Source: Tepidicaulis marinus
GTDB taxonomy: Bacteria > Pseudomonadota > Alphaproteobacteria > Parvibaculales > Parvibaculaceae
Assembly: GCF_000739695.1 (NCBI RefSeq)
Contig: NZ_BBIO01000012.1
Span: 48,026-112,025, forward strand
DNA length: 64,000 nucleotides
Direction of reading: 5' to 3'
Shown here: in pieces, positions 18,415 through 27,031 of the stretch
Position numbering within the stretch: position 1 is the first letter of the stretch
Layout: each line of letters starts with the position of its first letter
Notes under the pieces: generated by a model
Told to the model about the DNA's origin: nothing
Database searches by the model: none
Seen by the model: only the letters and a program-made list of their open reading frames with translations
Position numbers and translations under genes: made by a program

Positions 18415-20358
18415 CTATGCTCTTGCGCCGTCCGGCGCCACGTCCCTTTCGGTCGCAGGCTCCGGCGCGGGCGCGACGGGGCCGTGTGCGCGCAGCGCTT
18501 CTTCCTCGTCCTGCTGGCTCTGCCACATATCCGCGTAGCGTCCTTTGAGGGCGAGAAGCTGGCCATGGGTGCCGCGCTCGACGATCTCGCCTTCATTGAG
18601 GACGAGAATTTCATCCGCTTCCACCACCGTGGAGAGCCGGTGCGCGATGACAAGGGTCGTGCGGTTTTGCGAGACCTGGCGGAGCGCCGATTGAATGTCC
18701 CGCTCCGTGCCCGTGTCGAGCGCGGAGGTTGCTTCATCGAGAATGAGGATCGGCGGATCTTTCAGGATCGTGCGGGCAATGGCGACGCGCTGCTTTTCCC
18801 CGCCGGAAAGTTTGAGCCCCCGCTCGCCGACCTGGGATTTATAGCCCTCCGGCAGGCGCTCGATAAAGGCGGCGATCTGGGCAAGCTGGGCGGCGCGTTC
18901 CACCTCGCTGTCGCTCGCCTCCGGGCGGCCGTAGCGGATGTTGTAGCGGATCGTGTCGTTAAAGAGCACGGTGTCCTGTGGCACGATGCCGATGGCCGCG
19001 CGCAGGCTTTCCTGCGTGACCTCTGCAATGTTCTGCCCGTCGATCGTCACCGCGCCCGCGCCCACATCGTAAAAGCGGTAAAGGATGCGGGAGATCGTGG
19101 ACTTGCCCGCCCCGCTCGGCCCGACAAGGGCGACGGTCTTGCCGGCCGGCACCTTAAAGCTCACGTCTTTAAGGATCGGCCGGGCCGGATCATAGGCAAA
19201 AGAGACGTTCTCGAAGCGGATCGCCCCGCCCGTCACCTTGAGCGGGCGCGCATCCGGCGCATCCTTGATTTCCGGCGGCACGCCGATGAGATCGAACATG
19301 GTTTCCATGTCGATCAGCGCCTGTTTGATTTCCCGGTAAACGGTGCCGAGCAGATTGAGCGGCTGATAAAGCTGGATGAGGAAGGCGTTGACCATGACGA
19401 AATCGCCGACCGTCAAGCTGCCATCCGCCACCCCTGCCCCCGCCATCAGCATGACGCTGACAAGGCCTGCGGTGAAAAGCACCGCTTGACCGGCGTTCAA
19501 CAGCGTCAGCGAGGTGGTGGTTTTGACGGCGGCATCTTCATAGCCCGCCATGGAACGGTCGAAGCGTTTGGCCTCATGCTCTTCATTGCCGAAATATTTG
19601 ACCGTCTCGAAATTGAGAAGACTGTCGATGGCTTTAGTATTGGCTTCCGTATCCCGGTCGTTCATCTGGCGGCGGAAGCGCGTGCGCCATTCGGTCACCG
19701 AAAAGGTGAACCAGATATAGATGGAAACGGTAAGCCCCGTGACGGCGGCAAAGCGCCAATCGAAATAATAGGCGAGGATGGCGCAGACCAGCGCCAGCTC
19801 GATAATCGTCGGAGCGATATTGAAGAGCGTGAAGCGCAGCAGAAAATCCACCGCCTTGGTGCCGCGCTCGATAACGCGGCTGAGCCCGCCGGTGCGCCGC
19901 TCCAGATGGAAGCGCAGGGAAAGCGCATGCATATGGCGGAAGGTGCGCAAGGCAACGGCCCTGACCGCGTTCTGCCCGACCCGCGCAAAAAGCCCGTCGC
20001 GCAACTGCGCAAGGCCCACCATCAAAATCCGCGCCGCCCCGTAAGCCAGCACCAGAAAGAGCGGCACGGCGATCAGGGCAGCGGTCTTCTCCGCCCCTTC
20101 CGGGGCCAGTGCGTCCACCGCATCCTTGTAGAAAAACGGCGCATAGACGGTTGCAACCTTGGCGCCCGCCAGTGCCACCATGGCAAGCAGCACGCGGGTC
20201 TTCAGATCGCGCCTGCCCGCCGGCCACAAATAAGGCAGAAGCGAGCGCAGAGTCGCCAAATGATGGCTCTCCGGCGTCTCGCGCCCGCCGGTGACGGGAT
20301 CGGGGCCGGTGCGGCTGTTGAGTGCTAGTCGGCGCATGGGCGCAAGCTTGCCCTTCAT
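18415..20358 (-). CDS. Atm1/HMT-type ABC exporter, fused permease and ATPase
   Basis: 647 residues from the ATG at 20358. That start is chosen because the reading frame further upstream runs through a terminator hairpin; an ATG at 20337 is an alternative. Six membrane helices (about 40-340) include the VYAPFFYKDAVDAL stretch typical of the Atm1/ABCB7 group. The ATPase has Walker A GPSGAGKSTI, signature LSGGEKQR, Walker B ILILDEATSALD and H-loop VIAHRLSTV. Atm1-type pumps export glutathione-bound metal or sulfur species, and glutathione enzymes are frequent in this window. It heads a probable operon with psd and pssA. Confidence 0.88.
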   Translation of the reverse strand: MKGKLAPMRRLALNSRTGPDPVTGGRETPESHHLATLRSLLPYLWPAGRRDLKTRVLLAMVALAGAKVATVYAPFFYKDAVDALAPEGAEKTAALIAVPLFLVLAYGAARILMVGLAQLRDGLFARVGQNAVRAVALRTFRHMHALSLRFHLERRTGGLSRVIERGTKAVDFLLRFTLFNIAPTIIELALVCAILAYYFDWRFAAVTGLTVSIYIWFTFSVTEWRTRFRRQMNDRDTEANTKAIDSLLNFETVKYFGNEEHEAKRFDRSMAGYEDAAVKTTTSLTLLNAGQAVLFTAGLVSVMLMAGAGVADGSLTVGDFVMVNAFLIQLYQPLNLLGTVYREIKQALIDMETMFDLIGVPPEIKDAPDARPLKVTGGAIRFENVSFAYDPARPILKDVSFKVPAGKTVALVGPSGAGKSTISRILYRFYDVGAGAVTIDGQNIAEVTQESLRAAIGIVPQDTVLFNDTIRYNIRYGRPEASDSEVERAAQLAQIAAFIERLPEGYKSQVGERGLKLSGGEKQRVAIARTILKDPPILILDEATSALDTGTERDIQSALRQVSQNRTTLVIAHRLSTVVEADEILVLNEGEIVERGTHGQLLALKGRYADMWQSQQDEEEALRAHGPVAPAPEPATERDVAPDGARA

Positions 20359-20379
20359 GAGGTTCGGCAACAAGGAAAA

Positions 20380-20403
20380 CGCCCCGCTGAGCTCAGCGGG
20401 GCG
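20380..20403 (-). terminator. Rho-independent terminator of the LysM gene
   Basis: CGCCCCGCTGAG and CTCAGCGGGGCG make a perfect 12-base stem with TTTT following on the minus strand. It is the second of two hairpins after the LysM stop codon. Confidence 0.8.
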
Positions 20404-20441
20404 CCTTGTCATAAATAGGGCCAAATGGCCGGAAAACAAGG

Positions 20442-20465
20442 AAAAAGCGAGGGGACGCGCCCCGC
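20442..20465 (-). terminator. First terminator hairpin after the LysM gene
   Basis: On the minus strand GCGGGG, five bases, CCCC(T)CGC, then TTTTT. It begins eight bases after the stop codon and forms a tandem terminator with the hairpin at 20380. Confidence 0.6.
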
Positions 20466-20472
20466 TTTCCCG

Positions 20473-21465
20473 TCAGTTGCCGGTTTCGGGCGTGGTGAAA
20501 ATCTGGCCCGGATAAATCAAGTCCGGATCGCGGATCTGGTCTTTATTGGCCTCGTAAATCACCGTGTAATTGAAGCCCGAGCCATAAAGCCGGCGGGCAA
20601 TATTCCACAGATTGTTGCCCGGCTGAATGACCACCCGCCCTTCGGCGAGCTGGCGTTTGACGGTTTCCGGCTCCCCGCGCTCGAAGGGCACTTCCACCCG
20701 CGCGGAGACTTTGCCATTGGCATCGAGCTGGTCGATGCGCAGCGTATATTGGCCAGGCTCGATGGCATTACCGGGGCGCAGTTCCCACATGCCCTCGCCA
20801 TCGGCGCGGGTTTCCCCCCCCAGCCGGTCGTCGAGATAGACGCGCAGCGCCGCATTGGGCGCCGCCTTGCCGGAAATGATCACATTGCCGTCGGCGTCAT
20901 AATCCACCGCTTCGAGCACCAACTCGCCGATCTCCGAGCTGACGCCCCGTCCCTGCAACACGCGGCTTGCCTCGCCCGGCGCGCTCAGCACCACCAGCGC
21001 TTCCCCGCCCGGCTGCTCGGGAACGGAGATCGCCACTTTCTGCCGGGAATCGACCTCGCGCCCATCCGGGTTCTTGGCCGTCAGCGTCAATTCGAAGTCA
21101 CCCGGTGCGAGCGGCTCGTCGGATACCACAACCCATTCCCCGCGCTGATCGGCGAGCGCGCTTGCAACGACTTCACCGTCACGCTTGATCTGCACTTCCG
21201 CGCCCGGCAACGCGCGCCCGGCGATCACCGCCGAGCCGTCTTTTTCAACGCGCACAATATCGAAGGTCGGGATGGCAGGATCGGCGGCCTCACCCTCCGG
21301 CGCCGCGCCCTCGCCACCCGGCGCGCTCAGCTCGCTTACGCCAGGCGTTTGCTGCTGCGCCGTCTCCTCTCCGTCATCGCCGGAGAATAAAAAGAACGCC
21401 AGCACCGCAATGAGCACGGCCACCGCCGCGCCCGCCCCGATGAGCATGATCCGGTTGTTTTCCAT
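20473..21465 (-). CDS. LysM domain protein with N-terminal membrane anchor
   Basis: 330 residues from the ATG of MENNRIMLIG, which has GGGAGGGGGA upstream; a longer in-frame extension lacks support. A single membrane helix (7-27) is followed by an acidic, proline-rich linker. Then come two or three repeated beta-sandwich segments with the IAGRALPGAEVQIKRDGEVV and IISGKAAPNAALRVYLDD type of repeat. A C-terminal LysM (about 280-328, IQPGNNLWNIARRLYGSGFNYTVIYEANKDQI) binds peptidoglycan. The product is periplasmic and probably sits at the cell wall. It is divergent from the LOG gene, with 246 bases between starts and no further gene there. Confidence 0.85.
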   Translation of the reverse strand: MENNRIMLIGAGAAVAVLIAVLAFFLFSGDDGEETAQQQTPGVSELSAPGGEGAAPEGEAADPAIPTFDIVRVEKDGSAVIAGRALPGAEVQIKRDGEVVASALADQRGEWVVVSDEPLAPGDFELTLTAKNPDGREVDSRQKVAISVPEQPGGEALVVLSAPGEASRVLQGRGVSSEIGELVLEAVDYDADGNVIISGKAAPNAALRVYLDDRLGGETRADGEGMWELRPGNAIEPGQYTLRIDQLDANGKVSARVEVPFERGEPETVKRQLAEGRVVIQPGNNLWNIARRLYGSGFNYTVIYEANKDQIRDPDLIYPGQIFTTPETGN

Positions 21466-21711
21466 GAACGTCCCCCTCCCTCTTGCCTTTTCCCGCCGTT
21501 CCGTTTCCCCGCGGATCGGGCTAAAAGGGCTGCTATGGTTAAAGCTACATTTTCCTGCCGAGCAGCTGCGCCCCGAAGGCCGGAAAAATCCGCCCGCGCA
21601 TTTACTTGCCCGATGGTAACTAGACCGCAATTACGGCACCAATATGAAGGCTTGCCAAGGGGGGAGCGCGCCGGGCGGACCCTAGATGGAACTTAAGGTT
21701 AAGGAGCGTCC

Positions 21712-22260
21712 ATGAAGCCGCAAAATGTCTGCGTTTACTGCGGATCGAGTTTCGGGGAAGACCCTGTCTTCAAGCGCGAGGCCCATGCCTTCGGCGCGGT
21801 GCTTGCCCGCGAGGGGGTGGGTCTTGTCTATGGCGGCGGGGGAATCGGCCTGATGGGCGAGGTTGCCCGCGCCGCGCTCGCCGGCGGCGGCCGGGTGACG
21901 GGCATCATCCCGAGCTTCCTCAATGAGCGGGAAATTCCGCTCAACGAGGTTACCGAGCTGATCGTCACCGCCTCCATGCATGAGCGCAAACAGCTCATGT
22001 TCGAAAAATCGGAGGCTTTCATCGCGTTTCCCGGCGGCATCGGCACGATCGAGGAAACGATCGAGATGATGACCTGGGCGCAGCTTGGCCGCCACACCCA
22101 TCCCATCATCTTCGTCAATATCGGGGGCTATTGGGACCCGCTCATCACCATGCTCGATCATGTGATCGAGGCGGGTTTTGCCCGCTCCTCCGTCCATTCT
22201 CTCTATTCGGTGGTGGACCGGGTGGAAGACATTCTGCCGCGCATCCGCGCCGTGCTTTGA
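21712..22260 (+). CDS. LOG family protein (nucleoside monophosphate phosphoribohydrolase-like)
   Basis: 182 residues. The family motif PGGxGTxxE is present as PGGIGTIEE near residue 105, together with the MHERKQLMFEKS block. LOG proteins cleave the N-glycosidic bond of cytokinin ribotides or, in many bacteria, of AMP-like nucleotides, releasing ribose 5-phosphate. The first strand VCVYCGSSFGEDPVFKREA is the Rossmann nucleotide loop. The length is typical. The physiological substrate in this organism is not known. Confidence 0.9.
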   Translation: MKPQNVCVYCGSSFGEDPVFKREAHAFGAVLAREGVGLVYGGGGIGLMGEVARAALAGGGRVTGIIPSFLNEREIPLNEVTELIVTASMHERKQLMFEKSEAFIAFPGGIGTIEETIEMMTWAQLGRHTHPIIFVNIGGYWDPLITMLDHVIEAGFARSSVHSLYSVVDRVEDILPRIRAVL

Positions 22261-22318
22261 AACTTTCGCGCTCACCGGCGTTTATGTTCTAAGCACCTTA
22301 CGGCCCGGAGGACAGAAC

Positions 22319-22579
22319 ATGCCCGGTAAATCCATGGCGTCCATCAAGGACGAGAAAACCTATGAAGCCTTGCGCGGTGAAGGCATGAGCAAGGAAAAAG
22401 CGGCGCGGATTGCAAATGCCCGCGCCGCCAAAGACAAACCTTTCAAGAAAGGCGGCAAGGCCGCCCCTTATGAAGAGTGGACGAAAGACGCGCTTTACAG
22501 CAAGGCGCAGGAGATCGGCATCGAGGGCCGCTCCCGCATGGACAAGAAAGAACTCATCCACGCTTTGCGCCACCACTGA
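22319..22579 (+). CDS. Small DUF7218/Rho N-terminal domain-type protein
   Basis: 86 residues, starting at an ATG after CGGAGGACAG. The N-terminal part (SMASIKDEKTYEALRGEGMSKEKAARIANA) is a helical conserved block. The C-terminal WTKDALYSKAQEIGIEGRSRMDKKELIHALR is a SAP/Rho-N helix-extension-helix that may bind nucleic acid. Very basic overall. It is convergent with rarD, with three bases between the stops. Similar small proteins are frequent in soil bacteria and have no assigned role. Confidence 0.75.
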   Translation: MPGKSMASIKDEKTYEALRGEGMSKEKAARIANARAAKDKPFKKGGKAAPYEEWTKDALYSKAQEIGIEGRSRMDKKELIHALRHH

Positions 22580-22582
22580 GCC

Positions 22583-23554
22583 TTAAAGAGGCTCCTTTGC
22601 CGCGCCGAGCCGCGCCAGGCGGCGCAGCTCCCGCTCGCGCCGCCAAGTGTCGAAGCTGAAAATCGCAAGGCCCGTCCAGATCAAGGCGAAGGTCACGATA
22701 TGGGCATCCGTCAGATGCTCACCGTAAAATTTCACCGCGATGAAAAACTGAATGGTCGGCGCGAAATATTGCATGAGACCCAATGTGGCAAGGCGGATGC
22801 GCTGCGCTCCATAGGTGAAAAGCAAAAGCGGCACCGCCGTCATCGGCCCGGTCATGACGAGCAGGAAGATCGTCCAGGGATCGCCTGCCATAAAGCTCGT
22901 GCCCGCGTTTCCCTCGAGCCAGAAAAGATAGGCAAGGCTTGCGGGCAAAAGCACCAGCATTTCCACCAGCAGCCCTTCCACCGGTCCGACGGGCGTGACT
23001 TTGCGCAGATAGCCATAAGCGGCAAAGGAGAAAGCCAGGAACAGCGAAATCCAGGGCAGCGTACCCAGCGCATAAGTCATATTAGCAACGCCGAGCGCGG
23101 CCAGCGCCACGGCAGCAAGCTGCGGGCGGGTCAGCTTTTCCGACAGAAAGAGCACGCCGATCAGCACACTGACAAGCGGATTGATGAAATAGCCAAGGCT
23201 CGTCTCGACGACGCGCGAGGCGTTGATCGAATAAATGAAGACGAACCAGTTCGAGCCGATGAGCGCCGCCGTCATGGCGAGTGCGCCCAGCACTTTTCTG
23301 TCCTTCACCGCCGCGCGGAACAGCCCGAACCGGTGAAGCAGCCAGACGGCGGGCACAAGCAAAAGCACCGTCCAGACGGAGCGGTGCGCCAGCACCTCGA
23401 AAGGCGAGACGCCGGTGAGCTGCTTGTAAAAAATCACCGAGAAGCCCCAAAGGGCATAGCCGGTGCCTGCCGAAATCGTGCCGAGCAAAGCTTCGCGCGA
23501 AGGGCCGGGCACAATTGGTTGCGGGGGCGCGGCGTCAGATGCGGTGTTCGTCAT
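22583..23554 (-). CDS. rarD: EamA family transporter, RarD type
   Basis: 323 residues from the ATG giving MTNTASDAAPP. Ten membrane helices arranged as two EamA halves. RarD features include GYALWGFSVIFYKQLTGVSPFEVLAHRSVWT near the start and SLGYFINPLVSVLIGVLFLSEKL in the middle. The family exports small metabolites such as amino acids or chloramphenicol-like compounds; the name derives from chloramphenicol-sensitivity studies and does not fix the substrate. The gap to cimA (minus strand) holds a 90-base palindromic element. Confidence 0.88.
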   Translation of the reverse strand: MTNTASDAAPPQPIVPGPSREALLGTISAGTGYALWGFSVIFYKQLTGVSPFEVLAHRSVWTVLLLVPAVWLLHRFGLFRAAVKDRKVLGALAMTAALIGSNWFVFIYSINASRVVETSLGYFINPLVSVLIGVLFLSEKLTRPQLAAVALAALGVANMTYALGTLPWISLFLAFSFAAYGYLRKVTPVGPVEGLLVEMLVLLPASLAYLFWLEGNAGTSFMAGDPWTIFLLVMTGPMTAVPLLLFTYGAQRIRLATLGLMQYFAPTIQFFIAVKFYGEHLTDAHIVTFALIWTGLAIFSFDTWRRERELRRLARLGAAKEPL

Positions 23555-23619
23555 TAGCGTGTCTCTCTTCCGGAGCTCTTTTGGCAAGCGGCGAGAAACT
23601 CAAACTCTCTCACACACTT

Positions 23620-23709
23620 GTCATGCCCCGCTTTATGCGGGGCATCCACGGAAACCTGCTCAACCAGCAGCGAGCTTCCGTGGATGGCCCGGCTAAACCG
23701 GGCCATGAC
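23620..23709. repeat. REP-like composite palindromic element, copy 1
   Basis: Ninety bases starting GTCATGCCCCGCTTTATGC and ending GGCCATGAC. It contains an end hairpin (GCCCCGC...GCGGGGC), an inner inverted repeat (ATCCACGGA...TCCGTGGAT) and a second end hairpin (GCCCGG...CCGGGC). An inverted second copy is at 37850-37941. The spacer between the inner arms differs in the two copies, while the arms are conserved. Confidence 0.8.
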
Positions 23710-23749
23710 GCCTGAAAGGCTAAATCCGGTCAATTCGTTCTAGAAAAAC

Positions 23750-25393
23750 TTAAGAAGAAGCAGGTGCCTTCAAGGTCGGTTTTCGCTTCGTCTCGGGGGC
23801 CGGGGCGTTCTCACGCATCAATTTGTAAATGATGCTGTCGAGCAGCGCCTGGAAGGAGGCATCCACGATATTGGGCGATACACCAACGGTGAACCATCGT
23901 TCCCCGCTTTTATCCGCGGTCTCGATCAGCACGCGCGTCACCGCCTCCGTGCCGCCGGTCAGGATGCGCACCTTGAAATCCACAAGGCGCATCTCGTCGA
24001 TATAGGATTGATAGCGGCCAAGGTCCTTGCGCAGCGCTTCATCGAGCGCGTTGATGGGGCCGTTCCCTTCGCCCACCGAAATGAGCTTCTGGCCTTCCAC
24101 CCGCACTTTCACCGTCGCTTCCGACACCGTGACGAGCTTGCCTACCGCGTTATAGCGGCGCTCGACGAGCACGCGGAAGGAATCCACCGTGAAATAATCC
24201 GGCACCTCGCCAAGCGCCCGGCGGGCGAGAAGCTCGAAAGAAGCTTCCGCGCCGTCATAAGAGTAGCCGAGATATTCGCGCTCTTTTACCTCATCCAGCA
24301 ATTGCTGCACGCGCGGGTCTTTGGCATCGACATCGATGCCCGCTGCTTCCAATTGGGCGAGCACATTGGAACGGCCCGATTGATCGGAGATCAGCACCCG
24401 GCGCTTGTTGCCGACGCTTTCCGGCGGCACATGCTCATAGGTGGCGGGGTCTTTCAGCAGCGCGGAAACGTGAATGCCTGCTTTCGAGGCAAAGGCCGAC
24501 TCGCCTACATAAGGGGCGTAGCGGTCCGGCGCGCGGTTGAGCAGTTCATCGAGCGTGCGCGAGACATGGGTGATCTCTTTCAATTGATCGAGGCTGACGC
24601 CGATCTCGAAGCGGTCTGCGAATTCCGGCTTCAGGAGAAGCGTCGGGATGAGCGAGACCATATTGGCATTGCCGCAGCGCTCACCCAGCCCGTTCAGCGT
24701 GCCCTGGATCTGGCGCACGCCTGCATTGACGGCGGCAAGCGTATTGGCCACCGCGTTTTCGGTGTCGTTGTGGCAGTGAATGCCGAGCCTCTCGCCCGGA
24801 ATTTCCTTCACGACTTCCGAGACGATGCGGGTGATTTCATGAGGCAGCGTGCCGCCATTCGTATCGCAGAGCACCGCCCAGCGCGCGCCATTGTCGATGG
24901 CCGCTTTCAGGCAGGCCATGGCGAATTCAGGATTGGCTTTATAACCGTCGAAGAAATGCTCCGCATCGATCATCGCTTCGCGCCCGCGCTCGACCGTTGC
25001 GCGCACCGTGTCGGCGATCGTTTCGATGTTTTCTTCCTTGGTGATGCCGAGCGCGACATCGACATGGAAATCCCAGCTCTTGGCCACGAAACAGCAGGCC
25101 TTCGCCGCGCTTTCGAAGATCGCGGCAAGGCCGGGATCGTTGTCCGCTGAGCGTCCGGCACGCTTGGTCATGCCGAAGGAGGTAAAGACCGCGTGCTTGA
25201 GGCCCGGGTCTTCGGCGAAGAAATTCGTGTCCGTCGGGTTGGCGCCCGGATAGCCGCCCTCCACATAGTCCACGCCCAGCTTGTCCAGGAGCTTGGCAAT
25301 GAGACGCTTATCTTCGACACTGAAATCCACGCCCTGCGTCTGCGCGCCGTCGCGCAGCGTCGTGTCGAAAAGATATAGACGTTCTTTCGTCAT
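23750..25393 (-). CDS. cimA: Citramalate synthase
   Basis: 547 residues from the ATG of MTKERLYLFDTTLRDGAQTQG. The DTTLRDG metal-binding start, the HCHNDTENAVANTLAAVNAGV block and the NGLGERCGNAN block belong to the LeuA/HOA family. The C-terminal LeuA allosteric domain (about 410-530) is present. The long CimA subtype has YVEGGYPGANPTD, as here, rather than the isopropylmalate synthase pattern. It joins pyruvate and acetyl-CoA to citramalate, the threonine-independent entry to isoleucine. A 147-base leader separates it from an isoleucine-rich mini-frame, so its expression is probably attenuated by isoleucine supply. Confidence 0.92.
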   Translation of the reverse strand: MTKERLYLFDTTLRDGAQTQGVDFSVEDKRLIAKLLDKLGVDYVEGGYPGANPTDTNFFAEDPGLKHAVFTSFGMTKRAGRSADNDPGLAAIFESAAKACCFVAKSWDFHVDVALGITKEENIETIADTVRATVERGREAMIDAEHFFDGYKANPEFAMACLKAAIDNGARWAVLCDTNGGTLPHEITRIVSEVVKEIPGERLGIHCHNDTENAVANTLAAVNAGVRQIQGTLNGLGERCGNANMVSLIPTLLLKPEFADRFEIGVSLDQLKEITHVSRTLDELLNRAPDRYAPYVGESAFASKAGIHVSALLKDPATYEHVPPESVGNKRRVLISDQSGRSNVLAQLEAAGIDVDAKDPRVQQLLDEVKEREYLGYSYDGAEASFELLARRALGEVPDYFTVDSFRVLVERRYNAVGKLVTVSEATVKVRVEGQKLISVGEGNGPINALDEALRKDLGRYQSYIDEMRLVDFKVRILTGGTEAVTRVLIETADKSGERWFTVGVSPNIVDASFQALLDSIIYKLMRENAPAPETKRKPTLKAPASS

Positions 25394-25539
25394 CGGTCCG
25401 TCTCTGCCGGCTCTTGCCGGTCCCTCACTTGCACGAGGCGCCTCACGCAAAGGCGCGCAATTACCTTCAGGCCCGCCGCCGGCCGGTTCCTCGAGGTTCA
25501 GAAATGGGGAGAACGTGAGCGAACGGCGGCAGCTGGGGT
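25394..25539 (-). promoter_or_regulatory. Candidate attenuator leader of cimA
   Basis: The transcript between the leader peptide stop and the cimA start can form competing stems. A hairpin pairs GCGCCT with AGGCGC (minus-strand 25458-25440 area), and its loop and right arm contain CGTGAG. That CGTGAG could instead pair with CTCACG just after the leader frame (14-19 of the 25500 block). A small CCGGC-AAGA-GCCGG hairpin sits close to the cimA start. No U-tract follows these stems, so control could act on translation or Rho rather than by an intrinsic terminator. Confidence 0.45.
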
Positions 25540-25590
25540 TCAGCCGCGAATAATAATGCCCTTAATGATGATCCAGGCCAGCGCCATCAT
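25540..25590 (-). CDS. Isoleucine-rich leader peptide upstream of cimA
   Basis: Sixteen codons encode MMALAWIIIKGIIIRG, with six isoleucines in two runs of three (ATC ATC ATT and ATT ATT ATT). AGGA lies eight bases before the first ATG. The frame starts 24 bases after the gltX stop and ends 147 bases before cimA, whose product opens an isoleucine pathway. The codon choice and position match classical attenuation leaders such as those of ilv and thr operons. Only the sequence supports this; translation is unproved. Confidence 0.7.
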   Translation of the reverse strand: MMALAWIIIKGIIIRG

Positions 25591-25613
25591 CGGATCGATC
25601 CTATGCCGTTCGG

Positions 25614-26954
25614 TTAATTTTTGCCCGAAAGCCGGGCTTTTGCCCGCTCCGCGCCGATAAGAGGTAGCAGGTTTGCCAGCTCAGGTCCATGGCGAAGTCC
25701 GGTCAAGGCGAGGCGCAGCGGCATGAAAAGCCCCTTGCCCTTGCGCCCCGTGGCCGCTTTCAGCCCGTCCGTCCAAGCTTTCCAGGTGCCCGCATCCCAA
25801 GGCTCGGGCGGCAGGGCGGCAAGCGCCGCTTCGATGAAGGCGGCATCTTCCGCCTCGATCACAGGCTCGACCGGCCCTTCGATGACGTGCCACCACTCGG
25901 CGGCCCCATCGAAGAGCGTCAGGTTGGGGCGCACCGCTTCCCAGAATGCTTCCGAGGCCATGCCGCGCTCCGCAAGACGCGCCTCGACATCCTTGAAAGG
26001 CGTGATGTGCAGGATGGCGGCGTTCACCCGCTCAAGGTCCTGCGGATCGAAGCGCACCTGGCCCCGGCCCAGTTTGGACAGATCGAAACGGGCGGCCAGC
26101 TCATCCAGCGCGCGCACGGGCTCGGCTGCTTCCGCCGTCCCCATCAGTGCGAGGAGACAGTTCACGGCCATGGGCTCGAAGCCCTTCTCGCGTACCGCTT
26201 CGAGCGTGTAATCGCCGAGCAGGCGTTTCGAGAGCGGCTTGCCATCCGGGCCGATCAGCATGGAATGGTGCCCGCAGCGCGGCAGGCTGGCGCCCAGCGC
26301 CTCGAAAATCTGCATCTGCGCGCCGGTATTGGTGGTGTGATCGTCGCCGCGGATAATGTCCGTGACGCCGAACTCGATATCGTCGACGACGCTGGGGAGC
26401 GTATAAAGATAGGTGCCGTCGGCGCGGATCAGCACCGGGTCGGAAAGGCTCGTACAATCGACCTTTACCGGCCCGAGGATGAGATCGTCCCAGCCCACCG
26501 TCTTGGGCTCCAGCTTGAAGCGCCAATGGGGCTTGCGCCCTTCCGCTTCCAGCGCGGCTTTTTCCTCATCGCTCAGCTCCAGCGCCGCGCGGTCATAGAC
26601 GGGCGGCAGCCCACGGGCAAGCTGGCGCTTGCGTTTGCGGTCCAGCTCTTCGGGTGTTTCATAGCAGGGGTAAAGCCGGCCCGCCGCTTTCAGCTTTTTG
26701 GCGGCTTCGTCATAGCGGGCAAAGCGCTCTGACTGGCGGTGCAGCGCGTCATGGGCAAGGCCGAGCCAGGCAAGATCGGCCTGAATGGCGTTAGCATATT
26801 CTTCCGTCGAGCGCTCGCGGTCGGTGTCATCGAGACGCAGGATGAAGGTTCCGCCCTGCGATTTCGCATAGAGCCAGTTGAGCACGGCGGCCCGGCCATT
26901 GCCGATATGCAGTTTGCCGGTGGGGCTCGGTGCGAAACGGACGGTGACGGTCAT
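25614..26954 (-). CDS. gltX: Glutamate-tRNA ligase
   Basis: 446 residues, class I aminoacyl-tRNA synthetase. The HIGH motif appears as HIGN (residues 17-20, [17 protein letters not shown]). The KMSKS loop appears as [12 protein letters not shown]. The zinc-binding insertion is reduced to [19 protein letters not shown]. Alphaproteobacteria often carry two GltX proteins; this shorter one may be the second. It charges tRNA with glutamate. nadE ends 77 bases upstream on the same strand and the leader peptide for cimA follows 24 bases downstream, so nadE-gltX-cimA may be one transcript. Confidence 0.9.
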   Translation of the reverse strand: MTVTVRFAPSPTGKLHIGNGRAAVLNWLYAKSQGGTFILRLDDTDRERSTEEYANAIQADLAWLGLAHDALHRQSERFARYDEAAKKLKAAGRLYPCYETPEELDRKRKRQLARGLPPVYDRAALELSDEEKAALEAEGRKPHWRFKLEPKTVGWDDLILGPVKVDCTSLSDPVLIRADGTYLYTLPSVVDDIEFGVTDIIRGDDHTTNTGAQMQIFEALGASLPRCGHHSMLIGPDGKPLSKRLLGDYTLEAVREKGFEPMAVNCLLALMGTAEAAEPVRALDELAARFDLSKLGRGQVRFDPQDLERVNAAILHITPFKDVEARLAERGMASEAFWEAVRPNLTLFDGAAEWWHVIEGPVEPVIEAEDAAFIEAALAALPPEPWDAGTWKAWTDGLKAATGRKGKGLFMPLRLALTGLRHGPELANLLPLIGAERAKARLSGKN

Positions 26955-27031
26955 GTTTTTGCGTCTTTCGAATTGCTCAAATGCGGCACGGCTTGCCGCG
27001 CCTTCGGTTGAAGATATGTGCCGCGCTTACG

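Noticed and set aside
25624..25644. Terminator-like GCCCGAAAGCCGGGCTTTT on the plus strand
   Set aside because: It lies inside the 3' end of gltX on the strand opposite to transcription, with no plus-strand gene feeding into it.
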